Assembly: GCA_030043495.1 (NCBI GenBank)
Contig: JASHXO010000087.1
Span: 1 to 7,420 of the forward strand
Direction: 5' to 3'
Source of the DNA: Candidatus Rhabdochlamydia sp.
GTDB taxonomy: Bacteria; Chlamydiota; Chlamydiia; Chlamydiales; Rhabdochlamydiaceae
Length of the DNA stretch: 7,420 bases
Below, piece by piece: positions 5,895 to 7,420 of the stretch; the stretch's first letter is position 1; the number at the start of each line of letters is the position of its first letter. Under the pieces are notes generated by a model. That model was not told the DNA's origin. It did not search any database and saw only the letters and a list, made by a program, of their open reading frames with translations. A program made the translations under genes and the position numbers.

Positions 5895-6965
5895 ATGAAC
5901 TTTATGGCAATATCAAACGTTACATCAAAAGTACAATTTTGGACCTACCGATTATCGACGATGCTTAAATCGTTCAAGACTTTATATACTCTCCCCTCTT
6001 CAAAAGTTGACGCTTTTATGAATTCTTATGTGATTTACGACCATGATTGGGTCGATGAGAAAGAGCTCATCGAAAAATTCGGGCCTAATTATGTGCAAGG
6101 AGTTCAAAAAAAACTGGTCGATTATTACTCGGTTCTCAATCACCTCTGTTCCATTGGCCAAGTGGAAAAAATGTACATTCCTCCGGCCATTGATCTCACC
6201 TCCAGCATTATCGTTAATCAAAAGTTATTCGAGAAAATGATGTGCAAAGATTTAGGGATAGCCCCCAGTCACAAAGTCCTCGACATTGGATGCGGCAGAG
6301 GTCGCGTTGCCTGCCACATGGCCCAATTGTCAGGCGCATATATCGTCGGAATGAATATTGACCCCGACCAACTGGAAAGCGGTAAAAAATTTGCGTCAGG
6401 ACACGGCCTATCCCATCGCTGCTCATTCCTAAAAGGGGATTTAAATGAGATTCCTTACTCTTTCCCCGATGATTCTTTCGACCATGTTTATGAAATCCAG
6501 TGCATTTTCAGCCTCTCAAAAGATCTAGGCAAAACATTCAAAGAAGTACATCGCCTCTTAAAGCCTGGCGGAAAATTTGCATGCCTCGAATGGGCAAGCC
6601 TGGACAAATACGATCCCAAGAATCCACATCATGCAGAACTCATGAGAAGGATCAAACCTCTTATTGGAGCAATTGGCACTCATTCTGTGGATAATTGTAT
6701 CCGACTCCTGAAGCAAACCGGGTTTGAAATCATCAAGAATGAAAATGCAAGCGTTGGTGGCTATCAAGCTCCTTTGATCGAAAATGCCGATAAATTCTAC
6801 ACTCGCGTAAACCGACTGATCAATTTCTTTGTTGCCTGCAAGATCTTGCCTGCCCATTTTAAAACGCTCTTTGACCGCTTGACCAAAGATGGAGAAGCCT
6901 TCATTGAAGCGGATCGCCTCGGCCTCGTCACCACGAGCCACTACATCATAGCACAGAAAAAATAG
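5895..6965 (+). CDS. SAM-dependent methyltransferase, sterol C24-methyltransferase-like
   Basis: The 356-residue product has a class I methyltransferase core: motif I VLDIGCGRG (128-136), GMNIDPDQ (152-159) as the acidic loop region, KGDLNEIPY (180-188), and EVHRLLKPGGKF (217-228). Two further stretches are specific to sterol methyltransferases (ERG6/SMT): EWASLDKYDPKNP (232-244), matching the EW-x4-DxFDPxNP block, and the C-terminal 50 residues ending GLVTTSHYIIAQKK, matching the Sterol_MT_C domain end. SMTs transfer a methyl group from SAM to the side chain of a sterol. The aromatic sterol-binding box (YEYGWG) is replaced here by LCSIGQ (84-89), and the later EATCHAP block by EIQCIFS, so the substrate may be another polyprenyl or isoprenoid lipid. 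No Shine-Dalgarno precedes the ATG at 5895; Met4 (5904) or Met23 (5961) are possible starts. It sits 89 bp after the large PLP-domain gene, in a gap where I see no clear promoter or terminator. Confidence 0.8.
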   Translation: MNFMAISNVTSKVQFWTYRLSTMLKSFKTLYTLPSSKVDAFMNSYVIYDHDWVDEKELIEKFGPNYVQGVQKKLVDYYSVLNHLCSIGQVEKMYIPPAIDLTSSIIVNQKLFEKMMCKDLGIAPSHKVLDIGCGRGRVACHMAQLSGAYIVGMNIDPDQLESGKKFASGHGLSHRCSFLKGDLNEIPYSFPDDSFDHVYEIQCIFSLSKDLGKTFKEVHRLLKPGGKFACLEWASLDKYDPKNPHHAELMRRIKPLIGAIGTHSVDNCIRLLKQTGFEIIKNENASVGGYQAPLIENADKFYTRVNRLINFFVACKILPAHFKTLFDRLTKDGEAFIEADRLGLVTTSHYIIAQKK

Positions 6966-6984
6966 GAGAATATCTGGAAACAGT

Positions 6985-7004
6985 AAGCCATCGATAATGG
7001 TTTT
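6985..7004 (+). terminator. Weak intrinsic terminator after the methyltransferase gene
   Basis: AAGCCAT (6985-6991) and ATGGTTT (6997-7003) form a seven-pair stem including one G-U pair around the loop CGATA, ending in a short T-run (7001-7004). It lies about 20 bp after the stop codon, between two convergent genes. The stem is weak and the T-run short, so it is only a candidate. Confidence 0.3.
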
Positions 7005-7070
7005 CGAGTCATTTGAGCAAAACAAGAGAAAATCAAAATCATCTGCACAGCAGAGTATTCCATATCGTTC

Positions 7071-7420
7071 TTAGAACTTTGGACTAATCTCCGTTTTTTT
7101 GTGACAATCGATCTTATGATTATCTCCTGATTCCCACTTTTCATCATTAAGAAGGATTTTATACTCGAGGTTAGGGAAATTATTTTGGGTTTCAAAGACC
7201 CAGATATCTCTGTCGACATTCTTAAGCTCGATTCCCTTTTCCCAGCTCAATCCCGGTCCCATACCACGGATAAAGAGTTTGTTTCCAAGGCCTACATCAT
7301 ATTTTACGGTAATGCGTGTGCTTGAATCCTGCGAGGAAGAAGGATTTTCGACTTTTTCGCTCAGATACCCTTTAATGCGCTCATAACAGCGGCATGTCAT
7401 TCCATGATTATAGTTTTGAA
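7071..7420 (-). CDS. Starch/glycogen-binding-like (CBM20/48-type) small protein, probably 5'-partial
   Basis: The frame runs from a TAA at 7071-7073 to the window edge. An ATG at 7398-7400 gives 109 residues, but the frame continues upstream without a stop (QNYNHG before that Met) and no good ribosome binding site precedes it, so the gene probably starts outside the window. Numbered from that Met, residues 29-107 read as a beta-sandwich of the starch-binding type: VKYDVGLGNKLFIRG, GPGLSWEKGIEL, DIWVFET, YKILLNDEKWESGDNHKI. The pattern of an IRG strand, a GLSW loop, a D-W strand and a K-LLND-WE segment recalls CBM20/48 and AMPK glycogen-binding domains, and I recall similar short proteins in chlamydiae, which store glycogen. 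The preceding CRCYERIKGY, with two cysteines, is outside this fold. A role in glycogen binding is inference; no catalytic domain is present here. Confidence 0.6.
   Translation of the reverse strand, partial: QNYNHGMTCRCYERIKGYLSEKVENPSSSQDSSTRITVKYDVGLGNKLFIRGMGPGLSWEKGIELKNVDRDIWVFETQNNFPNLEYKILLNDEKWESGDNHKIDCHKKTEISPKF

Noticed and set aside
6558..7025. 155-codon minus-strand frame overlapping the methyltransferase 3' end
   Set aside because: It is antisense to the conserved sterol-methyltransferase C-terminal domain and shows no motif of its own.
1..7420. CRISPR array, tRNA or rRNA genes, or a classical defence system
   Set aside because: I saw no regularly spaced direct repeats, no cloverleaf-like segment and no nuclease, helicase or toxin motifs.

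Overview
The window looks like a chromosomal segment of a chlamydia-related bacterium (environmental Chlamydiae, Parachlamydiales-like). This is an inference from gene content: a small Lys/Ala-rich histone-like protein, a short starch-binding-like protein of a type I associate with chlamydiae, a sterol-methyltransferase-type enzyme of the kind found in eukaryotes, and a large protein with an Inc-like N-terminal hydrophobic hairpin. I cannot name the species.

Layout. (1) Positions 1-390 hold the 3' end of a gene whose product matches the C-terminal domain of the large protein encoded at 3238-5805, so the two are paralogues in the same orientation. (2) Positions 391-562 are non-coding and contain a 59-bp near-palindrome (402-460) flanked by TA. 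(3) 563-1045 (+) is a histone H1-like basic protein. (4) 1119-2051 (+) is a cysteine-synthase-family PLP enzyme with altered active-site loops and a hairpin over its Shine-Dalgarno sequence. (5) 2084-2995 (-) is an NmrA-type NAD(P)-binding protein, convergent with the previous gene. (6) 3011-3221 is the divergent promoter region. (7) 3238-5805 (+), probably really beginning at 3222 and crossing a +1 shift at a T6 run, is an 855-residue protein: N-terminal hydrophobic hairpin, about 390 residues of unknown sequence, and a C-terminal Cys/Met-metabolism-like PLP (fold type I) domain. (8) 5895-6965 (+) is a SAM-dependent methyltransferase with a sterol-methyltransferase C-terminal domain. (9) 7071-7420 (-) is a starch-binding-like protein whose reading frame stays open to the window edge.

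How the genes may work together. Two PLP families (fold II cysteine-synthase-like and fold I Cys/Met-metabolism-like) and a SAM methyltransferase lie side by side, which hints at sulphur amino-acid or methyl-group metabolism. No operon linking all of them is evident: strands alternate and the gaps carry their own promoter-like sequences. The most unusual items are the duplicated membrane-hairpin/PLP protein with its possible frameshift, and the sterol-methyltransferase-like enzyme that lacks the usual sterol-binding aromatic box.
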